A stretch of 64,000 nt of DNA from positions 2,468,001 to 2,532,000 of the forward strand of contig NZ_CP077093.1 of NCBI RefSeq assembly GCF_014268755.2, read 5' to 3'. Positions within the stretch are counted from its first letter, which is position 1. Each line of letters starts with the position of its first letter. The position numbers were made by a program, and so were the translations under genes. Origin of the DNA: Pseudomonas vanderleydeniana (GTDB lineage Bacteria > Pseudomonadota > Gammaproteobacteria > Pseudomonadales > Pseudomonadaceae). Under the pieces are notes generated by a model that worked only from the letters and a program-made list of their open reading frames with translations, was not told the DNA's origin and did not search any database. Of the stretch, positions 1 to 9,000 are shown in pieces.

Positions 1-1549
1 TGCGGTTGTCCTGCAGCAGGCTGCCGAGAATGCCGATCTGCTCGGCCACGGCATCAGGCTCGGCCGCCGCCTCCTGGTACAGCACTTCCAGTTGCTGTTT
101 CTGCGCCGCGAGCGTTTGCGCGGTTTCGCCGGCCTTTTGCTCCAGGCCGGCCAGTTCGGCCTGGCCCTGGTTGAGCCGGTTGCCGATCAGCATCAGTTGT
201 TGCAGGCGATCGCGGTAGGCATTCCAGGCTTCGCTCAGGGGCGCGAGGTCGGTGCCTTGCGCCAGTTGCGTGGCGATCTGCTGCAGGCGTTCGGCGACCT
301 GCCGTTGCCGCTCCTGCAGTGCCTGGATCGTGTCCCGGCCCTGGTCCCGGGCCTGCTGCGCGCTGTCCTGCGCCTGTGCGGCGAGCGTGGTGTCCCTGGC
401 CAGGCGGGCGAGGTTGCCCTGTTCCTCGAAGGCCTGGCGCAGCAGGGGGGCGCTGCTGCTCTGCTGTTGTTGCGCGGTGCTCAGCGCGCCCTGGGCGTCG
501 GTCAGGCGCTGTTGCAGTTGTTCCTGGCTGGCACTCAGCTCGTCGTGCTGCTGGCGATGACGGGCGATCTGTTCGACCAGGGGCGTCAGTTGCCCGTCGA
601 CTTCAAGCTTGCGGGCGAAGTGATGCCGCTGCGGGGCCAACTGCTCCAGTCGGGTCAGTTTCAGGCGTTCCCCGGTCAGCGCCTGCTCCTGCTGCCGGGC
701 GCTTTCCAGCTGTTCGGCGGCGGCCTGGTGGGCGTCCTGTAGCTGGCGCAATTCCTTGAGCCAACTGTGCTGCTGTTCCAGCTGGCGCAGTTGGGCCTTG
801 TGCAGTTCCAGTTGTTGCTGGGCACCCTTGAAACGTTCGTCGAGTTCGGCGCGGGCTTCGGGGCTCATGGGGGTGAGGCCGACCGCCTGGTCCTGCAGCC
901 GCTTGTGGGCCTCGCGGGCTTCCTTGGCCTTGTCGAAGGCGCGGCGGCCGAGCCTGGTGTAGAGCGCGGTGTCGGTGAGTTTTTCCAGCAGTTCGCTGCG
1001 CTCGTTGTCGTCGGCCTTGAGGAAGGCGCTGAACTCGCTCTGGGCCAGCAGCACGGCCCGGGTGAACTGTTCGAAGTTCAAGCCCAGGCAGGCTTCCAGC
1101 TGGGTCTTGTATTCGCCTTTCTGGCTGGCCAGCAGTTGGTCGCTGTCGAGGTCGCGCAGGCTCTGGCGGCTGGCCTGCAGCTTGCCGTTGGCCTTGTCCC
1201 GGGCGCGGTTGGCTTCCCAGCGGGCGCGGTAGCGGCGGCCGTCGATGCCGACGAAGTCGACCTCGGCAAAGCCGGCACCGGTGCCGCGGCGCAGCAGGGT
1301 GCGCGGGTCGCCGGTGCCGATTTCACCGTCGGCGTCCGGCACCTTGGCATCGCGCGAGGCGTTGTTCAGTCGTGGTACGGCGCCGAACAGCGCCAGGCAG
1401 AGGGCGTCGAGCAGGGTGCTCTTGCCGGCGCCGGTCGGTCCGGTAATGGCGAACAGCCCGGTGCTGGCCAGCGGCTCGGCGGTGAAGTCCAGTTCGAACG
1501 GGCCGGCCAGGGACGCCAGGTTCTTCAGGCGAATGGCAAGAATCTTCAT
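1..1549 (-). CDS. sbcC: SbcC exonuclease subunit (3' part cut off by the window edge)
   Basis: ATPase/coiled-coil subunit of the SbcCD (Rad50-Mre11 type) nuclease, which opens hairpins and processes double-strand ends. Reading leftward from the ATG at 1549, the protein begins MKILAIRLKNLASLAGPFEL and has the Walker A motif GPTGAGKST at about residues 37-45, followed by the LLDALC stretch typical of the family. A Q-loop region (VLLAQSEFSAFL) follows, then a long Gln/Glu/Leu-rich coiled coil. About 516 codons are present; family members are usually over 1000 residues, so the second half of the coiled coil, the signature motif and Walker B lie outside. The start ATG overlaps the sbcD stop by four bases (ATGA), so the two are translationally coupled. 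No complete ORF is visible because the stop is missing. Confidence 0.95.
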   Translation of the reverse strand, partial: MKILAIRLKNLASLAGPFELDFTAEPLASTGLFAITGPTGAGKSTLLDALCLALFGAVPRLNNASRDAKVPDADGEIGTGDPRTLLRRGTGAGFAEVDFVGIDGRRYRARWEANRARDKANGKLQASRQSLRDLDSDQLLASQKGEYKTQLEACLGLNFEQFTRAVLLAQSEFSAFLKADDNERSELLEKLTDTALYTRLGRRAFDKAKEAREAHKRLQDQAVGLTPMSPEARAELDERFKGAQQQLELHKAQLRQLEQQHSWLKELRQLQDAHQAAAEQLESARQQEQALTGERLKLTRLEQLAPQRHHFARKLEVDGQLTPLVEQIARHRQQHDELSASQEQLQQRLTDAQGALSTAQQQQSSSAPLLRQAFEEQGNLARLARDTTLAAQAQDSAQQARDQGRDTIQALQERQRQVAERLQQIATQLAQGTDLAPLSEAWNAYRDRLQQLMLIGNRLNQGQAELAGLEQKAGETAQTLAAQKQQLEVLYQEAAAEPDAVAEQIGILGSLLQDNR

Positions 1550-2790
1550 GGCTGCTCGTCCTCCAGCTGCACGTCCTGCAACAGCAGGGCAAAGTCGGCG
1601 AGGGTCTGCGGGTCGACTTCACTGCCGTAGCTGTCCAGCCAGGCGCGGCTGAACAGATCCTGGGGGCTGAGCTGGTCGAGATCGACCAGGCGTCCCCCTT
1701 CGTCGTCCTCTTCGCCTGAGCCGCTGCCGGCGTATTCGGCGGCGATGCGTACCAGGCGCACGGCCTTGCCCAGCAACGCGCCTTCCACCTGCTGGCGCAG
1801 GTCCGGCTGCGGCTCGTCGAGGCGTACCCGTACTTCCAGCCAGGGTTGGCGTTGCAGGTCGGCCAGCAGGTCGACATCCGGCAGCTCGGCGAGCTGTTCA
1901 AGGATCTCGGCGAAGGGCAGTGGCCCCAGGCGCTGCAGGTCGACGGCGCGCGGGATCAGGCGCGGTTCGACGCTGACCAGGGTTTCACCGTCGAGGACGA
2001 TATCGAGGATCTGGTGCTTGTAGCCGATCTCCGAGAACGACAGCGGAATGGGCGAGCCGCTGTAGCGGATGCGCTCCTCGCCATTGACCTTCTGCGGCTT
2101 GTGCAGATGGCCGAGGGCGACGTAGCTGACGCTGGCATCGAACAGGCTGGCCGGCAGGGCCTCGGCGTTGCCGATGATCAGGCTGCGTTCGGAGTCTTGC
2201 GAAACCGAGCCGCCAGCCATGTGCGCGTGGCTGATGGCGACCAGTGCCTGGCCTGGCTGGCGCTTGGCATTGGCCGCCTCGATCAGCCAGCGGTGTACCT
2301 GGCCGATGCCGCGCAGGTAGTCGTCGCCCAGCAGCGTACCGGTGACTTCGGCCGGCCGCAGGAAGGGCAGCGCCAGGCACCAGGCGGCGATGTCGCCGTT
2401 GGCCGCGGGCAGCGGGATCAGCAGGCGCTCGCTGTCGAGTTGGCCGTCGTCGAGCCAGAGCACCCGGCCCAGGGCGTGGGTACGCAGGCGGCGCATCAGT
2501 GGCGCGGGCAGTTCGATGCGTGAGCCGGAATCATGGTTGCCGGCGATCATGACGATGGTCAGTTGCGGCTGCTGTTCGTGAGCGTTGACGATGAAGTCAT
2601 AGAGGCGCTCCTGGGCTTTGACCGGCGGGTTGACGGTATCGAAGATATCGCCGGCGATCAGCAGGACGTCCGGCTGCTGGCTGGCCAGTTGGGCAAGCAG
2701 CCAGCTCAGGAAGCAGGCGTGTTCGAAATCCCGCTCCTGGCCATGAAGATTCTGGCCCAGGTGCCAGTCGGAGGTATGAAACAGGCGCAA
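1546..2790 (-). CDS. sbcD: SbcD, nuclease subunit of SbcCD
   Basis: Mre11-type metallophosphoesterase that supplies the Mn-dependent nuclease activity of SbcCD. The 414-residue protein shows all the phosphoesterase motifs: HTSDWHLG (Asp8, His10), GDIFD (Asp48), GNHDS (Asn85-His86), SHAHMAGG and ALGHLHKPQ. The C-terminal third is acidic, as in other Pseudomonas SbcD proteins, and probably contacts SbcC. The length is normal for the family. It is the first gene of an sbcD-sbcC operon with an ATGA overlap. Upstream (2791-3090) there is only a REP-type hairpin and the tail of the bat operon, so its promoter should lie within that 300-base gap; I could not pick a convincing one. Confidence 0.97.
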   Translation of the reverse strand: MRLFHTSDWHLGQNLHGQERDFEHACFLSWLLAQLASQQPDVLLIAGDIFDTVNPPVKAQERLYDFIVNAHEQQPQLTIVMIAGNHDSGSRIELPAPLMRRLRTHALGRVLWLDDGQLDSERLLIPLPAANGDIAAWCLALPFLRPAEVTGTLLGDDYLRGIGQVHRWLIEAANAKRQPGQALVAISHAHMAGGSVSQDSERSLIIGNAEALPASLFDASVSYVALGHLHKPQKVNGEERIRYSGSPIPLSFSEIGYKHQILDIVLDGETLVSVEPRLIPRAVDLQRLGPLPFAEILEQLAELPDVDLLADLQRQPWLEVRVRLDEPQPDLRQQVEGALLGKAVRLVRIAAEYAGSGSGEEDDEGGRLVDLDQLSPQDLFSRAWLDSYGSEVDPQTLADFALLLQDVQLEDEQP

Positions 2791-2959
2791 GACAAACTCC
2801 GCGAAGACGATGGCGACCGCCCAGGACGAGTGGCGGTGCGAAAGACCGACAAGTCTACTGGTAAATCCGTGGGGAGTGGGCGCCGGGGTCTTTCAGGGAG
2901 CAGGAAATTTCGCCTCCGTACCGATCCTCTGTAGAGGAGGCGGTGTGGTGATCCGACTG

Positions 2960-3001
2960 GCCCGCGAAGGCGTTCTCAAAACCGCCAAAAGCTTCGCGGG
3001 C
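2960..3001. repeat. REP-type inverted repeat
   Basis: The 2791-3090 gap between sbcD and batD contains GCCCGCGAAG at 2960-2969 and its perfect complement CTTCGCGGGC at 2992-3001. The right arm is followed by AAGCCCGGCTCCTACAGG, the usual tail of Pseudomonas REP elements. It lies between the divergent 5' end of sbcD and the 3' end of the bat operon. Apart from this I see no gene in the gap. Confidence 0.75.
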
Positions 3002-3090
3002 AAGCCCGGCTCCTACAGGAATGTGTCGGGTCCACGAACGTGTCAGGTCCAGGTAGGTGTTATGCCCGAGAGAGGCGTTGTTCCTCTGGA

Positions 3091-4731
3091 TTACTTGGGA
3101 TAGAGCGGTGGCAGCCCGCTGTCACCGACCGGGTCCTGCACCCGTTCGGCGGTCGGAATGGCGCGCACCACCCGCCACAGTTCCTCGCCCTGCCAATACT
3201 GGCCGGTTTCGCTGTACAGCGCGCCGTTCAGGCCGTCCAGGGCATCGGACAGCGGTACGAAGCGTGCGGCCATCTCGGCCAGGGTTTCCGGCTGCTGCCG
3301 GGCCCAGGCGTCGAGCGCCTGGCGCGTGGCCTGGGGATCGTTGGCCAGGCAGGTGCGCTTGAGGTCATCGAGCAGGGTCCGTGGGCTCGGTCCGGCCTGG
3401 GCGGTCCGGTGCACCGCCGGCTGCGAGCGGGCCCGCCACCAGAGGCCGAAGCCGAGCAGGGTGGTGCAGGTCAGCAGCAACGTGCTGAGTTTCCAGATCC
3501 ACAGGCTCGCCGCGTCGGCGGCGATATTCGCCGGCAGGCCGCCGACCGGCGTGTCCACTGCCAGGCTTGGGTTGTTGCTCACCTGCACGGCACGCGCTGG
3601 CAAGGTGCTGCGTTCGATATGTTCCTCGTGGGTGTTCCACCAGACCACCGTGACCGCCGGCAGCTCGAAGGTGCCGCTGTGGGTCGGGACCAGGGCCTCA
3701 CGTTCTTCGCGGCTGCCGATCAGGCCGCGCTCGCTGTTCTGGTTGCTCAGTTGTGGCTGGTCGGGGTAGCGCCGCAGGCCATTGACGCTGGTGGCCGGCA
3801 GTGGTGGCAGTTGGGCGCTGGACAGTCCTTCGGCCTTGATCGTGAGGCTGCGGGTCAGCGAGTCGCCGACCTGGCTGTGATCCGGCTCCGGGCTCCAGCT
3901 CTCGCCCAGGCTCAGGCTGCGCGCCGGCAGCCACGGCACGTCGGCCGGCCAGGCCGCCGGTTGCGGCTTGACGTCCAGGTTCATCTCGGCCGAACTGACA
4001 TGGATCAGCTTGCCGGGCTTGGGGCCGGCCGGTGCCTGGCCCTGATTCTGGCCGGTTTCCGCCAGGGTGGCGCTGAATACCAGTGCGGGAATCACCAGCG
4101 TGCCACTGTGTTGCGGATAGATGGCATAGCGCAGCTCGATCACGCCGTGACGCACGCCATTGATCAGTTTTTCGTAGGTACGCGACTCGCCCAGCTGTTC
4201 GATGCGTGCATCACCCAGTTGCAGCGGGCTCAGGTTGCTGTCGTCATACAGCGACACCGAATGGTAGATGCGCAGGGTCAGTACGGCCTGGGCCTGGACG
4301 TAGACGCTGTCCTGGTCGAGGCTGGTCTCGATGAACACCGACGCCAGGCTGTTCAACGGTTCCTGGTCGCTCTGCACCACCTGTAGGGTGATCGGCTGGC
4401 TCTGCAGTTCGCCCAGTTGCAGCGCGGGAATCACCACGTTGCCGCTGTGCCGGGGCAGCAGGGTGATAATCCAGCGGGTGGTGGCCTGCCTGTCGCCGCC
4501 CAAGGTGGTCAACTGGTTGACCTGGCGCGTACCGCGGACTTCGAACTCGCTGGCCAGCGGCTCCAGGTCCGGCTTGCCGAACTGGGTGACGTCCCGCGAT
4601 TCCAGAGTCAGCTCCACCGATTCACCGGAATTCAGGCGCGTGCGGTCGACACTGGCGAGCAACCCGTCGGCGTGGGCCGGCAGGCTCCAGCAGAGCAGCC
4701 ACAGCAAGAGAACGGAAAAGCGGTTGATCAT
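3091..4731 (-). CDS. batD: BatD-like membrane protein
   Basis: Last gene of the moxR-bat operon, 546 residues. A signal peptide (MINRFSVLLLWLLCWSLPAHA) is followed by a large periplasmic beta-rich region made of BatD 'oxygen tolerance' repeats (SVDRTRLNSGESVELTLES and later similar blocks). One transmembrane helix near residues 430-455 (LWIWKLSTLLLTCTTLLGFG) precedes a cytoplasmic tail. An open frame extends 29 codons further upstream, but the ATG at 4731 is chosen because it gives a clean signal peptide and overlaps the stop of the VWA-TPR gene as ATGA. Family role: a partner of BatA/BatB in envelope stress tolerance. Exact function is not established. Confidence 0.9.
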   Translation of the reverse strand: MINRFSVLLLWLLCWSLPAHADGLLASVDRTRLNSGESVELTLESRDVTQFGKPDLEPLASEFEVRGTRQVNQLTTLGGDRQATTRWIITLLPRHSGNVVIPALQLGELQSQPITLQVVQSDQEPLNSLASVFIETSLDQDSVYVQAQAVLTLRIYHSVSLYDDSNLSPLQLGDARIEQLGESRTYEKLINGVRHGVIELRYAIYPQHSGTLVIPALVFSATLAETGQNQGQAPAGPKPGKLIHVSSAEMNLDVKPQPAAWPADVPWLPARSLSLGESWSPEPDHSQVGDSLTRSLTIKAEGLSSAQLPPLPATSVNGLRRYPDQPQLSNQNSERGLIGSREEREALVPTHSGTFELPAVTVVWWNTHEEHIERSTLPARAVQVSNNPSLAVDTPVGGLPANIAADAASLWIWKLSTLLLTCTTLLGFGLWWRARSQPAVHRTAQAGPSPRTLLDDLKRTCLANDPQATRQALDAWARQQPETLAEMAARFVPLSDALDGLNGALYSETGQYWQGEELWRVVRAIPTAERVQDPVGDSGLPPLYPK

Positions 4732-6491
4732 CGGGTCTTGTCCTGATGGAGCTGTTGTTCGTACCAGAATTTGCGCCTGAGCAGTTCGCCCGGATCGTCG
4801 GGGATCTGCCGCAGCCACTGCTCCAGGGCCTGGCGTTGCTCGCCCTCGAGGTTCTGTGCGGCGCTGTGCAGCGGTGGACGGGTGGTCTGTTCGTCGCCCA
4901 GCTCGCTGCCCGGTACGTCATTATCGCCTGTTGGCGTGGCCTGGGTATCGGTCGGCTCGCTGTTCGGCGGCTGTTCGTGTGGTTGTGGCGGGGTGTCGCT
5001 GGCCTGCGGCTGCGCCGTCGTGGCGCTGCCGGCCGGGGCGTCGTGGATGGCCTCGGAGGCCTCGCCGGTGGCAGCGGTTTCGGCGGGTTTCTCCGGCTGG
5101 GCGGCGGCCTGGCTGCGCTGCTCTTCCAGGATCTGTTCCACCAGGGCCTTGTTCCTCAGGGCCGGGCGCAGGTCGGGCTGGCGTTCGAGGGCCTGTTCAT
5201 AGGCATCCAGGGCGGCTTCCAGTTCGCCGCTCTGGGCCAGGGCGTTACCCCGGTTGTAGTGGGCGTTGGCATCGTCGCCTTCGGCGAACTTGCGGGCGGC
5301 GGCCGCGTAGTCGCCGGCTTCGTAGAGCGCCAGGCCCTGCCATTGCGGATCGTCGAAATGCCTGACCGCTTCCAGCGGGCGCTGCTGGTCGAGCAGGCGG
5401 ATACCCTGCTGGTCCGGGCGCAGCCACAGGTCGGTGAATTCGAACGCCTGGCTCGGTGGCGGGAACAGCAGCAACAGCGGCAGGCAGAACAGCCAGCCGC
5501 GTCGGCCGGCGCAGGCGGCCAGCAACAGCAATGGCAGCAACAACCAGTAGCCCTGATCCTCCCAGCTGTCGAGTTGGACGAGCTGGCCGTCGTCGCGTAA
5601 CTGCCGTGGGCCGTCGAGCAGGCCGAGGCCGCGCAGGTCGCTTTCGTCGACCCGGCTCTGGCGATAGCGCCCGCCGACTTCGCCGGCAAAGGCCTTGAGG
5701 CTCGGGCTGTCGAGCCGGGGGACGCGGATCGCGCCCTGGGCGTCCTTGAGGAAACTGCCGTTCTCCTGGGTGACCGGGGCGCCGTCGGGGGTGCCAACGC
5801 CGAGGATCAGCAGGCTGTGCGGATGTTTGTCCAGCGCCTGGCGGATGCCTTCACGCTCCTGTTCGCTGAGGGACGAGCCGATCAGCAGCAGGCGCCCCTG
5901 GCCCTGTGCGCCGCGCTCAAGCAGGGTCAGTGCCCTGGCGACCGCGAGGTCGGCGCGGTTTCCCGGCTCGGGCATGATCGACGGCTTGAGCGCATCCAGC
6001 AGGTTGCGGCTGGTGCCCATGTCATCGGACAGCGGCACGAGGGTGTGGGCGCTGCCGGCATAGACGATGATCGCCGTCTGCGCGTCGCTGCGTGCGCGCA
6101 TCAGGTCGTACAGCTTGCGCCGGGCCTGCTCCAGGCGGTTCGGCACAAGGTCGGTGGCGAGCATGTCCGGGGTCAGCTCCAGCAGCACCACCAGCGGGTC
6201 CTGGGGTTTCTGTGTCGATTGCTCGATCCGTTGCCAGCTCGGGCCGAGCAGGGCCAGCACGGCCAGAGCCCAGCCCAGGCCGAGCACCACCCACGGCAGC
6301 CGGCTGTCGCGGCCGCTGCCACCTCCGAGCAGTACCCGGTGGAAGGCCGGCGGCAGGATCATCTGCCAGCGCCCGGCGCGTTTCTGCCGGTGCCACAGCT
6401 GCCACAGCAACCAGCCGAGCAGGGGCAGCAGCACCAGCCAGCCGGGGCGGAACCAGTGAGGCCACAAGGCCTGGAAGAATTCACCGCTCAT
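4728..6491 (-). CDS. VWA and TPR membrane protein (BatB/BatC fusion type)
   Basis: 587 residues. Two N-terminal membrane helices (about 17-31 and 67-83) are followed by a von Willebrand A domain (about 95-290), two further helices (about 318-350) and a signal-like break ending PPPSQA. Then come TPR-type repeats (ANAHYNRGNALAQSGELEAA, about 412-450) and a low-complexity Gln/Pro/Thr tail. The metal site is degenerate: where BatA reads DVSGS this protein reads LELTPDM, so MIDAS coordination is probably lost. The BatB and BatC halves, separate in Bacteroides, are joined here. Coupled to the preceding gene and to batD by ATGA overlaps. Confidence 0.9.
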   Translation of the reverse strand: MSGEFFQALWPHWFRPGWLVLLPLLGWLLWQLWHRQKRAGRWQMILPPAFHRVLLGGGSGRDSRLPWVVLGLGWALAVLALLGPSWQRIEQSTQKPQDPLVVLLELTPDMLATDLVPNRLEQARRKLYDLMRARSDAQTAIIVYAGSAHTLVPLSDDMGTSRNLLDALKPSIMPEPGNRADLAVARALTLLERGAQGQGRLLLIGSSLSEQEREGIRQALDKHPHSLLILGVGTPDGAPVTQENGSFLKDAQGAIRVPRLDSPSLKAFAGEVGGRYRQSRVDESDLRGLGLLDGPRQLRDDGQLVQLDSWEDQGYWLLLPLLLLAACAGRRGWLFCLPLLLLFPPPSQAFEFTDLWLRPDQQGIRLLDQQRPLEAVRHFDDPQWQGLALYEAGDYAAAARKFAEGDDANAHYNRGNALAQSGELEAALDAYEQALERQPDLRPALRNKALVEQILEEQRSQAAAQPEKPAETAATGEASEAIHDAPAGSATTAQPQASDTPPQPHEQPPNSEPTDTQATPTGDNDVPGSELGDEQTTRPPLHSAAQNLEGEQRQALEQWLRQIPDDPGELLRRKFWYEQQLHQDKTR

Positions 6492-7564
6492 CGACGCCTC
6501 CGCAAGCGCAGGCGCTTGAGGCGTTCACGCCATTCGGGGTGCTGCGGGAGAAACTGGCGGCGGGCCAGCCAGCGCTGCAGCAGGTTGTCCGGCCACTGCT
6601 CGCGGGCGACCAGCAACAGGCTCAGGACCAGCGCCAGGGCCAGCGGCCAATGGTAGAGCGCACGCGCAGGGCGGGCCTGGGTCGGTTGCTGGGCGACCGG
6701 TTCGAGCTTGTCCAGCGTGCTGCGGATCGCTTGCAGTTCCTGGCCGTCGCGGGCGCGGAAATACTGGCCACCCGTGACCTGGGCGATCTCCTTGAGGGAC
6801 GGCTCGTCCAGGTCCATGCTCGGGTTCAGGCCGAGCATGGACAGGCCGCCGCTCTGCGCCGGGTCGGCACCGATGCCGATCGGGTAGATCTTCACATGCT
6901 CCTCGGCGGCCAGGCGGGCGGCGGTGATTGGATCGATCTGGCCGCCGTTGTTGGCCCCATCGGTGACCAGGATCAGTACCCGGCTCTGTGCCGGGCGCTG
7001 GCGCAGGCGCTTGAGGGCCAGGCCGATCGCATCGCCGATGGCGGTGTTCTTGCCGGCGATGCCGATCTTCGCTTCATCCAGCCAGGTCCGTACGGTGGGC
7101 CGGTCGAAGGTCAGCGGCGCCTGGACGTAGGCCTTGCTGCCGAACAGGATCAGCCCGACGCGGTCACCCTCGCGGCTCTCGAGGAAGTCGCCAAGCAGGT
7201 GCTGGACCAGGCTCAGGCGGCTGACGTCCTCGCCCTGCCAGCGCATGTCGGGGTACTCCATGGAGCCGGAGACGTCCACCGCCACCAGCAGGTCGCGGCC
7301 GCTGGCGGCGATCGGCAGCGGCTCGCCCAGCCACTGCGGGCGGGCTGCGGCAATCAACAGCAACAGCCACAGCAGCACGAAGCGCGCCTGCTGGCGCCAG
7401 CCGGGCAGGTTGAGCCGGGCGCGGCGGCGGGCCAGGGTTTCGAGGTCGGCGAGAAAGCTGACCTTCAGCGCCGCCTCGCCACTGTCGGCCACGGGCAGCA
7501 CCAGCCGCAGCAGCCAGGGCAGCGGGAACAGGGCGAAGATCCACGGCCAGGCGAACTCAAACAT
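6488..7564 (-). CDS. batA: BatA-like VWA-domain membrane protein
   Basis: 358-residue inner-membrane protein with two N-terminal helices (about 4-22 and 58-73), a von Willebrand A domain (about 88-290) and a C-terminal helix (about 306-322). The MIDAS motif is intact (LLVAVDVSGSMEY), with the second Thr in the FDRPTVRTW region and the Asp in LVTDGANNGG. VWA proteins next to MoxR ATPases act with them as a chaperone or metal-insertion pair at the membrane. It starts inside the end of the DUF4381 gene (8-base overlap) and overlaps the next gene by four bases. Confidence 0.92.
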   Translation of the reverse strand: MFEFAWPWIFALFPLPWLLRLVLPVADSGEAALKVSFLADLETLARRRARLNLPGWRQQARFVLLWLLLLIAAARPQWLGEPLPIAASGRDLLVAVDVSGSMEYPDMRWQGEDVSRLSLVQHLLGDFLESREGDRVGLILFGSKAYVQAPLTFDRPTVRTWLDEAKIGIAGKNTAIGDAIGLALKRLRQRPAQSRVLILVTDGANNGGQIDPITAARLAAEEHVKIYPIGIGADPAQSGGLSMLGLNPSMDLDEPSLKEIAQVTGGQYFRARDGQELQAIRSTLDKLEPVAQQPTQARPARALYHWPLALALVLSLLLVAREQWPDNLLQRWLARRQFLPQHPEWRERLKRLRLRRRR

Positions 7565-8051
7565 GCTTGCGGATCCAGGTGTCGATAGCCTGGTTCAGGC
7601 CGGCGATGGCCTTGTCGTCGAGCTTGCACTCGGGCTTGTAGGCGCCTTCGACCAGCACCATCCAGCGCGTCAGGCCGGCGGCCGGGCAGCGGTTGTCGAG
7701 GAAGGCCAGCCATTGGCGGCCGTTGAGGGTATGGCTCTGGCTGCCGGGATAATGGTTGCGACACAGGCGCTTGAGCAGTCCGTTGAGTTGCTGCAGCCAG
7801 GCACCGGCCGGCGCGCCGTCATAGGGCTTGGGCAGGCGCGCCAGTTCTTCCAGTGCAGCGAGCCGCAAAGGGTCCAGCGGCTGCTCGGCCCGTGGCACCG
7901 GGCGCCTGCCCAGCAGCCAGCGGCGCAGGTACCAGAGACCGACGCCCAGCAACGGCATCGACAGCGCCAGCAGCCACCAGCCTGGAGCCGGCGGCCAGAA
8001 GCCCGGTACTGGCGGGGTGATCAGCGGTTGCAGTTGGTCCAGGCCGCTCAT
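7557..8051 (-). CDS. DUF4381 membrane protein of the moxR-bat operon
   Basis: 164 residues with one N-terminal transmembrane helix (PGWWLLALSMPLLGVGLWYL, about residues 23-42). A cytoplasmic domain follows that is rich in Leu and Arg and ends near WIRKHV. The frame is open for 92 codons further upstream, but those overlap the DUF58 gene in another frame. ATG 8051 overlaps the DUF58 stop (ATGA) and gives the conserved MSGLDQLQPLITPP start. DUF4381 proteins are regularly found between DUF58 and BatA genes; their function is unknown. Confidence 0.9.
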   Translation of the reverse strand: MSGLDQLQPLITPPVPGFWPPAPGWWLLALSMPLLGVGLWYLRRWLLGRRPVPRAEQPLDPLRLAALEELARLPKPYDGAPAGAWLQQLNGLLKRLCRNHYPGSQSHTLNGRQWLAFLDNRCPAAGLTRWMVLVEGAYKPECKLDDKAIAGLNQAIDTWIRKHV

Positions 8052-8992
8052 GACGGTTTCCCCGGCCGTTGCGGATTGAGGTATTCGCGCAGTTGTTCGA
8101 CCATCTCGCCCTGGGTGCTCAAGGGCATCAGCAATACCCGCAGTTTCTGCGCCAGCAGCTCCCAGCGTGCGGCTCGCGCATCGCCCTGGGCGCGATAGGC
8201 CTGGCGCAGCTCCGGGTTCAGCGTGTCGATCTCCAACTGCGCACCGCGATCGGCGAAACGCAACAGGCCGGCGGCGGGCAGGGCGTGGTCGAGCGGGTCG
8301 GACACCGGCAGCAGCAACAGGTCGCAATGACGCGACAGCAGGCTCAGCTGGCGCTCGGCGGCATCGGTCAGGGCGCGTTCGTCGCAGATCACGATCACCA
8401 GGCTGCCCGGACGCAGGACTTCGCGCGCACGGATCAGCGCCTGGCCGAGGGTGTCCTGCGCGGCGGCGGTGTCGGTGTGCAGCGAGTGGTTGACCCGCAC
8501 CAGTCGGTTGAGCAGTTGCAGCAGGCTCTGTTTGCTGCGCCGCGGCTTGATTTCGTAGTGCTCGTTATCGCCATAGACCAGCCCGCCGACCCGGTCGTTA
8601 TGCCCCAGCGCGGCCCAGCCAATCAGGCTGGCGGCCTGCGCGGCGAGCACCGACTTGAACATCTGCCCGGAACCGAAGAACAACTGCCGGCTCTGTTCGA
8701 CGAGAATGAAGATCGGTCGCTCGCGCTCCTCGTGGAACAGCTTGGTGTGCGGCTCCTGGGTCCGCGCCGTGACGCGCCAGTCGATGGTCCGCACGTCGTC
8801 GCCGGCCTGGTAGACCCGAACCTGATCGAAGTCCACGCCACGGCCGCGCAGTTTCGAATGGTGCAGGCCGATCAGCGGACTGCGCTGGCTCGGCGTCGAG
8901 AACAGCTGAACTTCACGCACGCGATGACGCATCTCGATCAACTCGGCGAGAGTCGTGCGGATGCCGGGCTCGGCGGGTAGGGGGGTGATCAT
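8048..8992 (-). CDS. DUF58 domain protein
   Basis: 314 residues, cytoplasmic. It contains the DUF58 signature around residues 40-100 (SKLRGRGVDFDQVRVYQAGDD with DVRTIDWRVTARTQEP) and a degenerate VWA-like fold after it (ERPIFILVEQSRQLFFGSG). DUF58 proteins are constant partners of MoxR ATPases and probably present substrates to them. It lies eight bases downstream of moxR and overlaps the DUF4381 gene by four bases, so it belongs to the same transcript. Confidence 0.93.
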   Translation of the reverse strand: MITPLPAEPGIRTTLAELIEMRHRVREVQLFSTPSQRSPLIGLHHSKLRGRGVDFDQVRVYQAGDDVRTIDWRVTARTQEPHTKLFHEERERPIFILVEQSRQLFFGSGQMFKSVLAAQAASLIGWAALGHNDRVGGLVYGDNEHYEIKPRRSKQSLLQLLNRLVRVNHSLHTDTAAAQDTLGQALIRAREVLRPGSLVIVICDERALTDAAERQLSLLSRHCDLLLLPVSDPLDHALPAAGLLRFADRGAQLEIDTLNPELRQAYRAQGDARAARWELLAQKLRVLLMPLSTQGEMVEQLREYLNPQRPGKPS

Positions 8993-9000
8993 TGTCGAGG

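Noticed and set aside
92..1630. Plus-strand frames in the first 1.6 kb
   Set aside because: Shadows of sbcC, whose own frame runs to the left edge.
3040..4386. 448-codon plus-strand frame opposite batD
   Set aside because: Opposes a gene with signal peptide and domain; no ribosome site.
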